Origin: Diphasiastrum complanatum
Lineage: Eukaryota; Streptophyta; Lycopodiopsida; Lycopodiales; Lycopodiaceae
Direction of reading: 5' to 3'
NCBI GenBank assembly: GCA_029204225.1
Contig: CM055098.1
Location: 15,080,533 to 15,144,532 of the forward strand
Length of the DNA: 64,000 bases
Below, one piece after another: positions 33,780-45,106 of this stretch. The notes beneath the pieces are model-generated. The model did not search any database. It worked only from the letters and a program-made list of their open reading frames with translations, and was not told where the DNA came from. The first letter of the stretch is position 1. The number at the start of each line of letters is the position of its first letter. The position numbers and the translations under genes are program-made.

Positions 33780-35490
33780 ACTCAAAGCAAAATAATTTTC
33801 TTTCTTTATGAAGGACTTCTTTTCTTTCTATGTTTTTTCTTTTTCTTTTGTTAACTAGACAAGCTACTATTGACAAGCATTGAGAGATTTTGTCCATACT
33901 ATGGTGATCAATAGTAGCTTGTCTATTCATAGAAATGGATATGCTGCTGAAATTTAGCTTTAGGAATTCTGCTCCATCTGTTTGCTCTTGGCATCTTTAG
34001 CATTGCGATTTTTCTTGTGGTGTGTGATAACAAGTTTGAAAATTTGGCACCACAAAGAGTTACTTGTGAGTGATTGCGAGTGCATTGGGCCAAATGTTGG
34101 ATTCATATTTTTCCAAAGAACTCGATTGTATGCCATCATTCCAACCTCACGATATTGACAAAGGACGTAGTCAACAGGCGATGGTAGGTCTAATATAGCT
34201 GGATCTGATCTTCGTGGTGCACTTTAGTAGACTCGCAAGAGGAATCATCTTGGCATGATGGAATGGAATAAGTGGTGGGTATGTTGTCAAGGTTTAGAGG
34301 AGGTGGGGGTGGTGAATGGTGCTTGAGAGGAGGTATGGAAGGGAATTTTTGAAGGGTTTCGAAGAAATCATCAACCTAGGAGCGTATCGGACATCTTAAT
34401 AGATGGTTTGATCATTGTTGATTTGAAGATCAAAGAGGGAGACAATGGGTTAGAGTTGTTGGTAGTAGATGGTGGTGGTGGATTCGATCAACGGAAAATC
34501 AAACATGGTACTAGGATGGCAGATGGAGGGATCTTTCATAGTATTATAGTGGGCCATTGTAGAGTGACTAAAGTATTGATGATGGCCTGTGTAGAGGGCT
34601 TGGAGACAAGTGTATGCTTGATGGAGGATGTCGGGAAGAGGGGTGAGCGTGGCATGGGAATGCTAAACGTGTTTCACCAGTAGTGCATTCAATGCTTCTT
34701 TGGTGTCATCTACGGGCGAGTATGTTGGATTTACTCCTCCTACTCTCCTAAATCCCAATTTTAATCTGCCTCCATTCATGCTGCATACTTTTCTAACATT
34801 GTCATGCAGTCTGCATTTTTTACACGCAAATTTGCACAGACGAAGAAATGGTGAATGAATCGCGACACTGTGTTCTTACACAGGTCATGGTGACAAGCGA
34901 AAAGGGGACACTACCTTACTGAATGCCAAAGGTGCCCTAACAGATAAGGCACCCTGTAAATCTTATCCTAAGGCCATTCATAAGAGTGACGCACTTTTGC
35001 GTCATCACCAACGTTCACTTCAGTACTGGATAACATCGCACCCTTTTCACGCTCACCCCATGCAGTTGCGCTAACAGATTGGACAACAATTGCAGCCACC
35101 CACGATCTCCTACAGACAGCACATCCACTCTATACTTTCGCATCTGCACACCTGTAATATTATGTATATATATTGGATACCATCTGCGTATTCTATGATG
35201 ATGAATTCTGATGCAGCAAGATAAGTCTAGAACAAGTGAAGGAAGTTTCATTTCTCATTACAGACATAAATAAACTTTGTAGGGCACGCAGTTTTGTCCG
35301 CTACAGTCTTGTGCTCTACCGCATTATTGACTTGTATATTTGATATACTTAATCTGACACAGTTCATTTGTTTTGCGTTTTAGATCTGTCAATATGGCTA
35401 TGCTTATTCTTCATTCTGTCTAATCTTTCTTGTTGCTCTTTCTGGTAATAGATGATTAACTTTTAGTCTTGTCTTTCTCGAATAATTCGC
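33780..35490. other. Intergenic sequence without a recognisable gene
   Basis: A 91-codon plus-strand open frame at 34408-34683 is Gly/Val-rich and matches nothing I know. The right part may include untranslated sequence of the adjacent gypsy remnant. Confidence 0.35.
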
Positions 35491-35499
35491 GACTAATTA

Positions 35500-36670
35500 T
35501 CAGTCGAGCACAGTCTAGCTCTTTGCGAATCATTCACGATTATTTGTCTTGCAATTCGCGACAAATTATTCATCTAGCGCTTCATCCATTTAAATGTTTG
35601 GCTATGTAATCTAGAATGACTGTGATTTCTATCACTAAAGTTCTGTTCATTCTGATAGGCGTACTCATGCTTAGGGAGAGAGTCATTTAACTCATTCCGC
35701 TGCGCACGAACATTTTCTGTTCGAGTTCGTTTCTCTCGTAGATTAGCATAAACGGACTATAACCTATAGCAAAATGCTTTCTACTACTGTAAGCAAACTC
35801 AATCAAATGAATGTAATCTTTCTACTGAGACTGCTTGTGAGACACATATGTCCTCAACATATCCTCCATAGTCTGATTAGTTCTTTCAGTTTGGCCATTT
35901 GATTGAGGATGATTAGTATAACTAAAACTAAGTGAGGTTTCTAGCTTATGAAATACAGCTGACCGAAAGTGACCTATAAACTCAGGATCTCTGTCACGAA
36001 CAATATGACTTGGCAATCCATAAAGTCTGAATAATCTTTCCACAAAGATCTAGGCTAAAATCAAAGCCTTTGAAGTTGACTTTTCTGGTATGAACATAGC
36101 TAACTTAGTTAACTTGTCCACTACAATCCAGATAGAATAATTTTGACGTTGGATCTTTGGAAGTCCAACTACAAAATCCATAGATATGCTTTTCCATGTT
36201 TCTGAGGAATATCTAAGGGATGTAACAACCCTCTAGTCTTTAAGCATTCCGCTTTAGCTAATTGACAAGGTTTACATCTAACCACATAAGACTCAACATA
36301 TGGCTTGAGTTTTGGACAATAAAACTCTCATTTGGCCAAGTCCAAAGTCTTGTGTATTCCTAGATGACCTACACAAGGTACGTCATGACATTCATAAACG
36401 ATCATCTTCTTTATCGCATCATCCACTGGTACACAAACCCCTGTGAATTAATCCCTATTCCATTCTCATTTTTTCCAATCTCAACCATTTTCCAAATGCG
36501 ACTAAAATGAGAATCTAATTCACACTTTTCTCTCAACGAAAGATATAGATCAGTGGAAATCTAGGCGAATGAAAGTTAATTTAATTCACCAATCCAACTA
36601 AGAGCATCTACAACTTGATTAGAGCTGCCCTTGACATATCGGATCTCATGATCAAATTCATGCATAAGCT
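35500..36670 (-). pseudogene. Third Ty3/gypsy remnant: end of RNase H and integrase
   Basis: Read on the minus strand from 36670: HEFDHEIRYVKGSSNQVVDALSW is the end of RNase H. A zinc-binding domain follows (ECHDVPCVGHLGIHKTLDLAK, then C-K-P-C-Q-L-A-K). The catalytic core has IWIVVDKLTKLAMFIP, LPSHIVRDRDPEFIGHF and NGQTERTNQTMEDMLR (with the catalytic Glu). EFAYSSRKHFAIGYSPFMLIY lies near 35780. Frameshifts and stops are present (for example TAG near 36052 and around 35820). It is cut at its upstream end by the LTR that starts at 36671. Confidence 0.8.
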
Positions 36671-37340
36671 TGTTGGAGGGTTTGCGTATATCGAGGCAAC
36701 CCTAACCATAGTTAATAATTGAGAGGGATTTGGCACCCTACGTGTGTAAGTCCAACCCGATGATCACATAGATAATTGATTAGTTAGAAGTTAATAAAAG
36801 GACTTTAGGCCTTTTTGTGGGACTTTTAATGTCGCAAGGCCTAATAGTCAAGTTAGTGAATAAAAAGGGTTCCCCCAATTTTCAAATTGATTCCCTCTCC
36901 TTTTGAATGGGTTCTCTCCACTTTTTGAATTTCATCTCCTTGATGCTTGTGTGCTTGGATTTAGGGTTGAGGGTGGATAGGAAATACCCGCTACAATTCT
37001 GGTGCCATTGCCAAGGAGCTACATCAATTTTTCATTTTACAACATGTATTTGATACATGGATGGATGTTAGCTTGCATTTAGGCATCTTGTTTTGGCATA
37101 ATAGGGTTAAAATTGCATTTTAGGATTAATTTGGAAGAGTTTTTGCTTGATTGTGGGGATTTTTTTGCTTGAAATCTAATTTGATTGTTGAGCAAGGGAA
37201 GCCATGTAGATCACCATTCCAAAAATCCATTTGGATATGAAGAAATCAAAGAAATCAATAAAAATCGTTCATTTCTGCCATTTTGGTGACAAAAGGGGCA
37301 AAATTGTCATCGGTCTTGATAACTTTATGTTCCTGTGCAA
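36671..37340 (+). mobile_element. Truncated Tat/Athila-type gypsy copy: LTR, primer-binding site and leader only
   Basis: 36671-36995 is an LTR (TGTTGGAGGG...CTACA) homologous to the LTRs at 45107 and 62642 but only about 325 bp long, lacking a middle block. TGGTGCCATTGCCAAGGA at 37000-37017 is the primer-binding site. The leader continues to about 37340 in step with 45895-46180. No gag follows. Outward similarity then fades, although ACCTTCACTC and ACCTTCAGGA occur just beyond. Confidence 0.85.
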
Positions 37341-38520
37341 CCAACCTTCACTCCAATTGATGAAGTCTGAAGAGGCCATTGATTCCTACAAACAAAACCT
37401 TCAGGAGAATCATAATCCAAAAGTTTCTAGTGTTTCTTCCATTGGAAGCAGATCAGTTGAGTGTCAAATAAGGCATCCACATAGAGCCTATCTAATGATA
37501 TACCCTCAACAGCATCGTGGCTGGTGTAGTCATTACACTCAAAGCCAAAATTTCAAAAATCTTTCATGAATTTCCAAAATAATGTGCCTAAATCTGATGA
37601 TCACAACATGCTTGTAGCACCCATTGCCAGCTACCCAAATTTGGAATGTCTCCCTCCATCAGTTGGAGTTGTATGTCGGGTGGAGTTAACCAAATACCTA
37701 CCATACTCACAATGGATGACACACACAACAACCGAGCATAAATATTTACAGCAACTAGGACTATTTATTAGTGTCATTCACAACAGCTTCGATGAAATGG
37801 ATTCAGGTGAGAGAATTTCATTGCTTCCAGTGTTGCAAGCTTCCAAAGTCCATGATTCAGGACACAAGATGGTGACACAGCAACCCAACTTGGTAGTAAT
37901 GTATTTTTGGCGCAACACCATTGCAAAAGAGGAGTGTAGCTTGCAGCCAAAACAAGGATATCATATATTGCAGAACAAGAAAGGTATTTGGTTCAGAACT
38001 TCAGAAGAGATACAACAACGTATAGGTACAAGTTGTTGCGAAAAAGGACTAGCTGGGGACTAGTGCTTTCGAATACCCTTGCAAAAATTAATGATGTTTG
38101 CAAGTGATTGTAGGCAGTTTGCAAGCACTTTCCCATCCATTCCTCCTGAATCGATTGAATTGTAAAGAAGAGAGCATGGTTAACGAGCATTGAAGACCAT
38201 AAGCTCAAGGGAACATAGACTCAAGTGTAAAGAGCAGCAAAACAAGCAAAGGTGAATAGCCATACTCCAGAATGTACCTAAAATTGTCTCATTCCAACTC
38301 CTCAGTGCCTGGGCTAGATTTTGCAAAGCGTTTTGGAATAACAACGCATTGAAATCAGTCAGTAGAGAGCCAGTCGTGGTCGTACTTTGTCTTGCTGCCC
38401 TGTTAACATAAGCAGCCACCAATAGTAGCAGCACAAGTGCAAACGCTTTCCCTACTCAACCTTTCCTTCCTCATTGCTTGCCTTGATGATCGATCTAGAG
38501 GAAAAGAGATAGTTCGCGTG
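37341..38520. other. Sequence without a recognised gene
   Basis: A 165-codon plus-strand open frame (37566-38063) is the longest. Its translation matches no family known to me. It follows a truncated retrotransposon leader, and I would not call it a gene without expression data. Confidence 0.35.
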
Positions 38521-38563
38521 AGAGAGAGAGGGGCAAACGGTCACGTCACAAGCCAGAGTTCGC

Positions 38564-38565
<2 letters not shown>

Positions 38566-38654
<89 letters not shown>
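38566..38654. repeat. (GA)n microsatellite flanked by a short duplication
   Basis: About 89 bp of GA repeat. On either side the string GGCAAACGGTCAC[GA]TCACAAG occurs once (38532-38551 and 38653-38672), so the repeat and flank have been duplicated. It lies 520-610 bp upstream of the BTB gene start. Confidence 0.95.
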
Positions 38655-38655
<1 letters not shown>

Positions 38656-38699
38656 CAAACGGTCACATCACAAGTGGGAGAGACGCTTGAACGGACATA

Positions 38700-39172
38700 A
38701 CCGAAGAGAGAGACGTGAAAAATATCACGTCATTAAAAAAAATTGATCACGTGGATTTTTTATTTTTTAATGATGACGTAGAATTTTCTCCATCCAAAGA
38801 AGTATAGAAATGGGTATTAGCTTGCCTTATAAAAAGTTAAAGTATTCATTACGCAATGGAAGGCGTCAAGCATAGGCCATTCTGCCCGATAATGATTTCA
38901 AAAAAAATTAAGCTCTCCAAGCCTAACCTAAATTTTTTGAAAAGATGAATCGAACAAAATGGCTGCATGGCCCATTCCATGGTACATAGTGCCCTTGGAT
39001 AGTGGTTTTTCTTGTGGGTCTCTATTGCCCTGGGCGCAAACCGTTGCGTGCCTTTTTAGTGAAGCGGCACTCTCGCTCTCTCTCTCAACTGACATTCTCT
39101 CAAACTCTCTCATATCAATTTTTCTACACACACTCTCTTCACTATTAACGGACTTCAAGCAGCAGCGGTAGT
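38700..39172 (+). promoter_or_regulatory. Putative promoter and 5' leader of the BTB/POZ gene
   Basis: ACGT-core motifs cluster at about 38722 (CACGTCAT), 38748 (ATCACGTGGA, a G-box) and 38773 (GATGACGTAG, TGACG type). A possible TATA element TTATAAAAAG stands at 38827-38836. A strongly CT-rich tract (about 39066-39150) precedes the ATG and is typical of plant 5' UTRs. The transcription start is not known. Roles of the ACGT motifs are inferred from plant bZIP/bHLH binding preferences. Confidence 0.5.
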
Positions 39173-42085
39173 ATGCCGCGAGTGGAATGCAGCTCCTGCA
39201 AACGCCTGATTTCTGGGTATGAGTTGCGATGCTACTCCGTGGAGTATGCCTTCTGCGATCGCTGCCATCGTAGCAAGGTGCAGCGCCTTGACAGCACCAT
39301 CACCTCCCTGGAGACGGCGCTGAGTAAGTGTCGGGAGGAGGAGAAGCAGATGAAGGTGATTGCTGGGCAGGCGCAGTTTCTTGCCTCTTGGGATGCCGAG
39401 ATGTTGGGCGGTGGTCATTCGGATTTCAGGCTTCGAGCTGCTGATGGACCTGATGTGCTTGCTCACAAGGCTGTTTTGGTATGTCCCCGTCTTTTACAGA
39501 GCTTTCATGTGAATGTGTTAAGCTTATTGATCGACTGAACTTACTGTAAAAGCTATAAGAAAACATGGATGCATAGAGGAATGATCTGAGAGCAAATAAC
39601 TATTAGCATATAGACTTGTGGACGACGTAGTAATCAATTTATCCAGTATATCTAAGCACAACCGCGCTTCGTAATTTATACCAAAATTTTATTTTCTTAA
39701 GTTTTTGTGTGATGAGAATAGTGAATTGCCTGGTTATTGCAGCAATTCGGCTTGCATTATTCAATAAAAAAGAAATAGTTTTTTGAGCATTTATATTTGC
39801 AGCAGCACAAATTGATCAAATCTCTTTCTTATTCATGACTACATAATATAGCCATTGACAGCACTTTCACAGACCATGAGGAGCAGTTGCATCAACCATA
39901 CACAGTTCCACTCCAGCCACTACCATTGACCTTCTCCAGCTCTTTGATTTATGACTCGATTCACGGGTATAGAGAGGGTATATATATTACATGCCCTTCT
40001 AAATGCTGACTTGGTTCGGAATTTCTCTGCATGATATCCTCGAATATACCGACTCTCAAGATGCCTCTTTAGGATGTCACTAGTTCGTGGATGCTGTAAG
40101 GAAATCTATTTAGAAAACTTAAAGTACTTTTCTGCATAGTCTATAGTAGCTATATTACAGTGCATTTCTTGAAGAGGCTTAAATCCTGCAAAAGTCCATC
40201 AAAAAGAGCTAAGCCATGCCATAAAGATTTCAGGGTGCTTGGACTCTCATAAAAACTTCAGTAAACTTTGATCAAGGTCACACCTGCCATTTTGAGTAAC
40301 GTCGGTCATCTTTACATAAGAGAATGAGATTTTTCATTGACTTCATTGGGTCATCCTGCCACAAAAGATGGCGAGGCTGTAATGGCTCAGCCTTACAGTC
40401 TCACCATCTTTAATGACAGGATTCTCCAATGAAGAGGTCAGTGGGAATCCATTCCCCCATATAAAAAAGCCTCAAAACTACAATTGGGACAAACATGATC
40501 GATTGATGCCAGCTTAGTTGCTCCTTTGAATCTATGCAGCAGCCTTGATGTAGTAGTTGCATTTAATCCTGAGACATTGCTTTGTTTGGAAGCTGATAAC
40601 CCTCGCAAAGGGTGAAGAGTTTTTTTTTCCTGAGCAATTACAGCCCTATCCCATTCAATTGCTCTAGCATGATTATTAGTATGTATGATTTAAAGAAATA
40701 GCTAAGTTTTAGATCACAAAGCTTCCAAGAGTCTGCGACGCTGGTCTGGATCTTTGGGTTTTAGCTAGCACATTAACCACTCTTATCCAACTAGGTTTCT
40801 GGAAGGAGAAGATATGGCCAAAGTTAATATTGTTTCCAAGTAACCACTTTTATCCAACTCTGGCCATTTTTTTTCCCGGGGAAGATATGGTGAAGAGTTA
40901 ATGTTGCTTGCAGGTCTGCTGCAATTTCTGTCTAATTGCTTGCTACCTGCATGTTTTGTGCGGTCATATACAAAAGCTTAAGTCCTTCAGAATTTTACCA
41001 TCCATTTCTACCTAGATGACAATGTTGTATAGCTTAAGAGTCTTGTCCATCCTTCTCTTGGTTTTAGTCTCTGAAATTTTCAGCTAAAAGCAGTGTGGAT
41101 GCACTAGTTGGAAGATAAAACCATTATTTTGCAAGGTAAGATCATAAGCAAAATTGGGACAGGAACGTGAAACTATCAGACAAATTTTGATCCTGAGCCA
41201 GTAGAAAAATGAAAGTGATACTGTAGTCGAGAGATGAAAACTATGTTCTCGCAGGCTGGAAAATCTCCTGTTTTTAAAGCAATGCTGAATGCTCCAATGA
41301 AAGAGGCACTAACTGGAGTAGTCGTAATTGATGACCTCTCTCACGAGGTATTGGAGGCCTTTGTACGCTTCCTTTACACAGCTACACTTTCTCCTGAAGT
41401 TTTAAGAAAAGATGCAGCTTCTCTATTCTGTGCTGCCGTAAAGTATGATATAAAACTGCTGAAGTCGGTATGTGAGGAATTTCTAGTAAACAATGTTTCT
41501 AGAGATAACGCCATTACATTACTGGAACTGGCTCGCAAGTATGATTCTGAGAATGTAAAAGATGCCGTTCTTCGTACCGCTTATATGGATGTGGATAAAT
41601 TATCTACATTTGGTGATTACAATGTCTACTTTGAAAAAGACCCAAAGCTTCTTGTGGAATTGTACGAAGGGCTTGTCCGTCGAATGTCTCGCAAGAGAAG
41701 TAGATTCAATCCAGGTGAGCGATGAAGGATAATTCATTATGAATATTGTAACTGAATAAGGTGTAGTGACGTGGAAGTGGATCAATGCAGTTGGGTGAAG
41801 CTGTGCCTTGTTACCTCTGTTGAACAATTCAAGAGAGTAGGCAGAGCTTGTAAGCTTTATTCAACATGCGGTACAATTGAGTATATTACCAGTCTTCCAA
41901 TTTCTTCGTCTGATTAGCCTTTTCTCTTGATATACTTGCATTTGAGAACATACCAGTGTGTTTAACATGTGTTCTGCTATGTGTACAAACCAGATGATGG
42001 GGGAGCTGAGTCTTCTCGTGCAAAATTGGCAGCAAGGAGCAATGGATCTGAAGCAGAAGAAGTGGGCTCGTCATCCTCCCCCTGA
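39173..42085 (+). CDS. BTB/POZ domain protein with N-terminal Cys-rich motif (three exons)
   Basis: Exons 39173-39478, 41255-41714 and 41994-42085 join in phases 0 and 1 to give about 285 residues. The start is the first ATG after a CT-rich leader. Residues 5-35 have two CxxC motifs (CSSC, CDRC). Residues 36-65 are a short coiled coil. The BTB fold starts around residue 80 (HSDFRLRA, AHKAVL) and continues across the first intron with AGKSPVFKAML, VVIDDLSHEVLEAFVRFLYT and a BACK-like helical tail ending in FEKDPKLLVELYE. The layout matches the Arabidopsis At4g08455-type BTB proteins. BTB proteins of this type are thought to be substrate adaptors for CUL3 ubiquitin ligases (family knowledge). 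Exon 3 adds a Ser/acidic tail (GGAESSRAK). If intron 2 is not spliced, the protein ends GER at 41725. No disabling mutation was seen. Confidence 0.9.
39479..41254 (+). other. Intron 1 of the BTB gene (1,776 bp)
   Basis: GTATGT donor and TCTCGCAG acceptor. The intron divides the BTB fold exactly between HKAVL and the SPVF helix. It contains a fold-back element at 40338-40440 and no coding sequence. Confidence 0.9.
40338..40440. mobile_element. Small fold-back (MITE-like) element in BTB intron 1
   Basis: Two arms of about 45 bp pair imperfectly around a short loop: TTCATTGGGTCATCCTGCCA...AAAGATGGCGAGGCTGTAA and, inverted, TTCATTGGAGAATCCTGTCA...AAAGATGGTGAGACTGTAA. A related fold-back lies at 43864-43932, so this is a repeated family. 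Confidence 0.65.
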
Positions 42086-43207
42086 TGGCAGGTTATTGAG
42101 ATATCTTGCAGTTTTCTAAAAGCCCAATCTGAATCTTCCTTTCCTGGTGACTCTGCATCAGGTGTTCGACCTAGCGTTCTCCTCATCACCAGAGAGGTGT
42201 TGGTAAAGGCTTACTTTCCTGGTCGGAAATGTTTAGCTTCATCAATTAGTTGTATTCCATCTCCTTGAAAACTCTCACTATTTCAAGAAGCATTAGAAGC
42301 ACAGATGGTGTGTGAGACTCAGAGAACATATTAAGATTATTTAGTTTTGAGCTGCTGGAGACCAGTGTGCAAGAAATTGTAAACATGGTGCAAGTTCAGC
42401 CTGAAAGTTTCAATCCTAAAGTTTGAAGTCTGTCAGGATCTTTTTGAGCTTGACTTCACAGCCATTCTAGGGTTTGATGCTGCTGAGGGTTTAACTGGGA
42501 GCTATGAGCGTCAAGGAGAACATTAGCATCAAGGAAAACTTTAGTGGGTGCGTCAGGAGCCCAATTATTTTGCCGTCAATTTTCTCGCACGTTTGCAGGC
42601 AACCCAAAATCGTAAGTGGCAATCAACCAATCAATACCATCAGCTTGAGTTTCTGAGGCAATTGGTTGGGGCCCAGGAAAGAGGCTTGAGATTTAGTTGA
42701 AGGGCAGTAAGGCTGACGCTCTTTAGCTGGAGGAAGGTGAGATCCAACTGGGGCACTGCCATTTCTGCATTGTGTGGAAAGTATTACATCACAGGTGGAA
42801 ACGCTACAATATGTCAGAGAAGTCTGAAGTTTTGTTTATCCTGTACCGATGCAGCTTACTTATCTGTACGTATGCTATGGCCATGTCTAGTAAGATTGCA
42901 GTTCAGGTTGTCATTTCTGCGCTGAAGAATATGTTTTTGTCTGCTCCCTATGATCTTAGAGACAAAATTCGCAAGTAGTATCACAAATATTTGGGTGGGC
43001 TGAGATTATTCTGGCCCAATTCCTGGCATTTTCTGTTCTGCAGTTAGAATGGTTATGGCAAGGCTCGTCATTTTTGAGCCTAGATGAATAACATATCACA
43101 TTTTTTTGCTTCTAACTAAACTAGCACAGAAAATCGTACACAGTGGGAGTGGGAAACATATTCATTACGTTGTAAAAATGCACTCATCCTGGTGTTGGAA
43201 CCTGAAG
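42086..43207 (+). other. 3' UTR of the BTB gene and downstream sequence
   Basis: No other gene was seen. Short open frames near 42737-42978 carry no motif. The end of the transcript is not evident. Confidence 0.45.
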
Positions 43208-43538
43208 CTCTAAACTGTTTGTCTGAGAGCATTCAGAAGAATGTGATGCATATCTACACTTCATTTGTTATATAGCTCTTAACAGTTTGTCTGAGAGCAT
43301 TCAGAAGAATGTGATGCATATCTACACTTCATTTGTTATATAGCTCTAAACAGTTTGTCTGAGAGCATTCAGAAGAATGTGATGCATGTCTACACTTCAT
43401 TTGTTATATAGCTCTAAACAGTTTGTCTGAGAGCATTCAGAAGAATGTGATGCATGTCTACACTTCATTTGTTATATAGCTCTAAACAGTCTGTGAGAGC
43501 ATTCAGAAGAATGTGATGCATCTATTTGTTATATAGCT
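43208..43538. repeat. 68-bp minisatellite, four full units plus one partial
   Basis: Units start at 43208, 43276, 43344, 43412 and 43480, each beginning CTCTAAAC (second CTCTTAAC) and containing GAGAGCATTCAGAAGAATGT. They are nearly identical except the last, which has two small deletions. High identity implies recent amplification. Confidence 0.95.
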
Positions 43539-43863
43539 CTGCCTATGTTAAGGAGAGAATTTTTTCTGGCTTAGAATCTACAACACAAAGGACAGTTGGG
43601 TCTAGTTTTGTTTTGAATGTACTAAGTGTTACTTTGAAATTTCATCCAATGTGTCCATCACAATGGGGTGTATGGGTGACTGCCACTGAAAAGGTTCAAG
43701 CTCGAATCCCAACCAGAGTGTAGTGACAATAAGGAGCTTAGCTCCGTAAATAAAAAAAATTTCATCGAATGTGAAAGTTCTCCTAGAGTACGAGATCCAG
43801 GATTCTATGTGTAGTTGAAGTATTCCCTAGATTTTACACATGGGAAAATGGACCTTATAATGA

Positions 43864-43932
43864 CCTTTCCATTAGTCCTGCTATAAAGGATGGCGAGCTC
43901 ATATCTTTTATGGCATGATTTTCCAATGGAAA
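43864..43932. mobile_element. Small fold-back element related to 40338-40440
   Basis: The arms CTTTCCATTAGTCCTGCTAT...AAAGGATGGCGAGC and, inverted, CTTTCCATTGGAAAATCATG...AAAAGATATGAGC pair around a short loop. It shares CATTGGA and AAAGATGGCGAG with the element in BTB intron 1. Confidence 0.55.
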
Positions 43933-43939
43933 GCACATT

Positions 43940-44486
43940 CGCTTATGCAAAGGGATGAATAATGATAACTCACCCAAATGGTAAGTTGAACTCAATCTTT
44001 CTTTAGATGGGGACCAACTATGACCCACTCCTCTCTAAAAGAATGGGGACTACATATTCCAAGTGGAGACCAGCTCCTTTTAACATCATGTTTTACAATT
44101 GATCGAACTTTATGAACACTTTTATGGGAGCCCTTCAACATTTGATGACCTTAAGCCATAATGGCTATTTATCACAAATTAGTGCACTTCATAACTACAA
44201 GGGCTCACCTAAAAGGAATTCTTTACTTTCTCAGATTTTCTCCCTCTTACCTAAAGGAAAGTCTCATTTGTTGTTGAACTAGACATGCTTCATAGCCAAT
44301 AGGTTGTTGAACTAGACATGCTTCGTAGCTAATAGGTTGTTTGACATGTTCATCTTGGCTTTGACAAAAATTAATGGGCCTCATGCTCGGTTCTCGAGGG
44401 TCCTTCCTGCATAACATGTCAAGTAAACGCTTGTTGTTCTACAAGATTAAAAACAAGGTGATTCAAAATAATACTAGAAACTTTGC
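43940..44486. other. Intergenic sequence
   Basis: No gene was found. A 36-bp direct duplication (GTTGTTGAACTAGACATGCT twice) lies at about 44270-44340. Confidence 0.4.
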
Positions 44487-45088
44487 TACATAGATGCATA
44501 GATTCCTAGAAACGCGTTTATGGGAGGACGCGTTTCTGAAACTGCCTTTCTAAACCCAAAATCGTTAAAAATAAAAATAAAAAAAAATTATTTTGAAAAA
44601 ATAGCTTATGGCTGAAATTTTTTTAGGGAATCAATGGTCAAACCAGCGTTTTGCCTCTCATAAGTGTAGTAGATGGGGCACAAACAGATATTATTTTCAA
44701 TAGCTATTTGATTGTTATTTGCTCTGGTTTTCAATAAATGCTCATGGGGTTCGGGGGGCGGTAGCCCCTCGAGAACCCCAACGGTAAGGCCTTTTCATGA
44801 TTTGGCCTTCCAACTCCCTGAGCGAAAACACACTTACTCGGACCATCTATGATCGTAACGAACAGGCTAGAGGTTAGTTTTGAATTTTTATCCTTGACAT
44901 AACCCAACATGGATTAATGCACCTGAATTGGACCATCTTGCACCTGAAACAATCGGCAAACTACACAGTAATTATGCTCTTAATTAGAGCTTTCATCTGA
45001 TACCCATATTGCCCAAAAAAAAACACGTTTATGAATTTTTTTAAAAAATTTCAAAAACCGCGTTTCAGAAACGCTGGGCATCTATGTA
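44487..45088. mobile_element. Non-autonomous DNA element with terminal inverted repeats (about 600 bp)
   Basis: TACATAGATGC at 44487-44497 and GCATCTATGTA at 45078-45088 are perfect 11-bp inverted ends. Inside them a longer imperfect inverted match includes AAACGCG and TTTCTGAAAC (TTTCAGAAACG on the right). The outer TA may be the target duplication, which would leave a 598-bp element 44489-45086. No transposase frame was seen. It ends 18 bp before the LTR of the large gypsy element. Confidence 0.55.
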
Positions 45089-45101
45089 TAAATGTATGCT
45101 T

Positions 45102-45106
45102 AAGAA
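45102..45106. other. Target-site duplication AAGAA (left copy)
   Basis: AAGAA at 45102-45106 precedes the left LTR. The same five bases at 63411-63415 follow the right LTR. This fixes both ends of the 18.3-kb element. Confidence 0.92.

Noticed and set aside
34408-34683. Gly-rich 91-codon open frame
   Set aside because: Short, without motifs, in an intergenic region with retrotransposon fragments.
37566-38063. 165-codon open frame as a gene
   Set aside because: No homology recognised, no splice or promoter support, and it follows a truncated retrotransposon leader.
38437-38746. Open frames across the GA run near 38.6 kb
   Set aside because: Same cause: repetitive dipeptide translation without any motif.
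43208-43538. CRISPR-like array
   Set aside because: The 68-bp units are contiguous with no spacers and the DNA is eukaryotic. It is a minisatellite.
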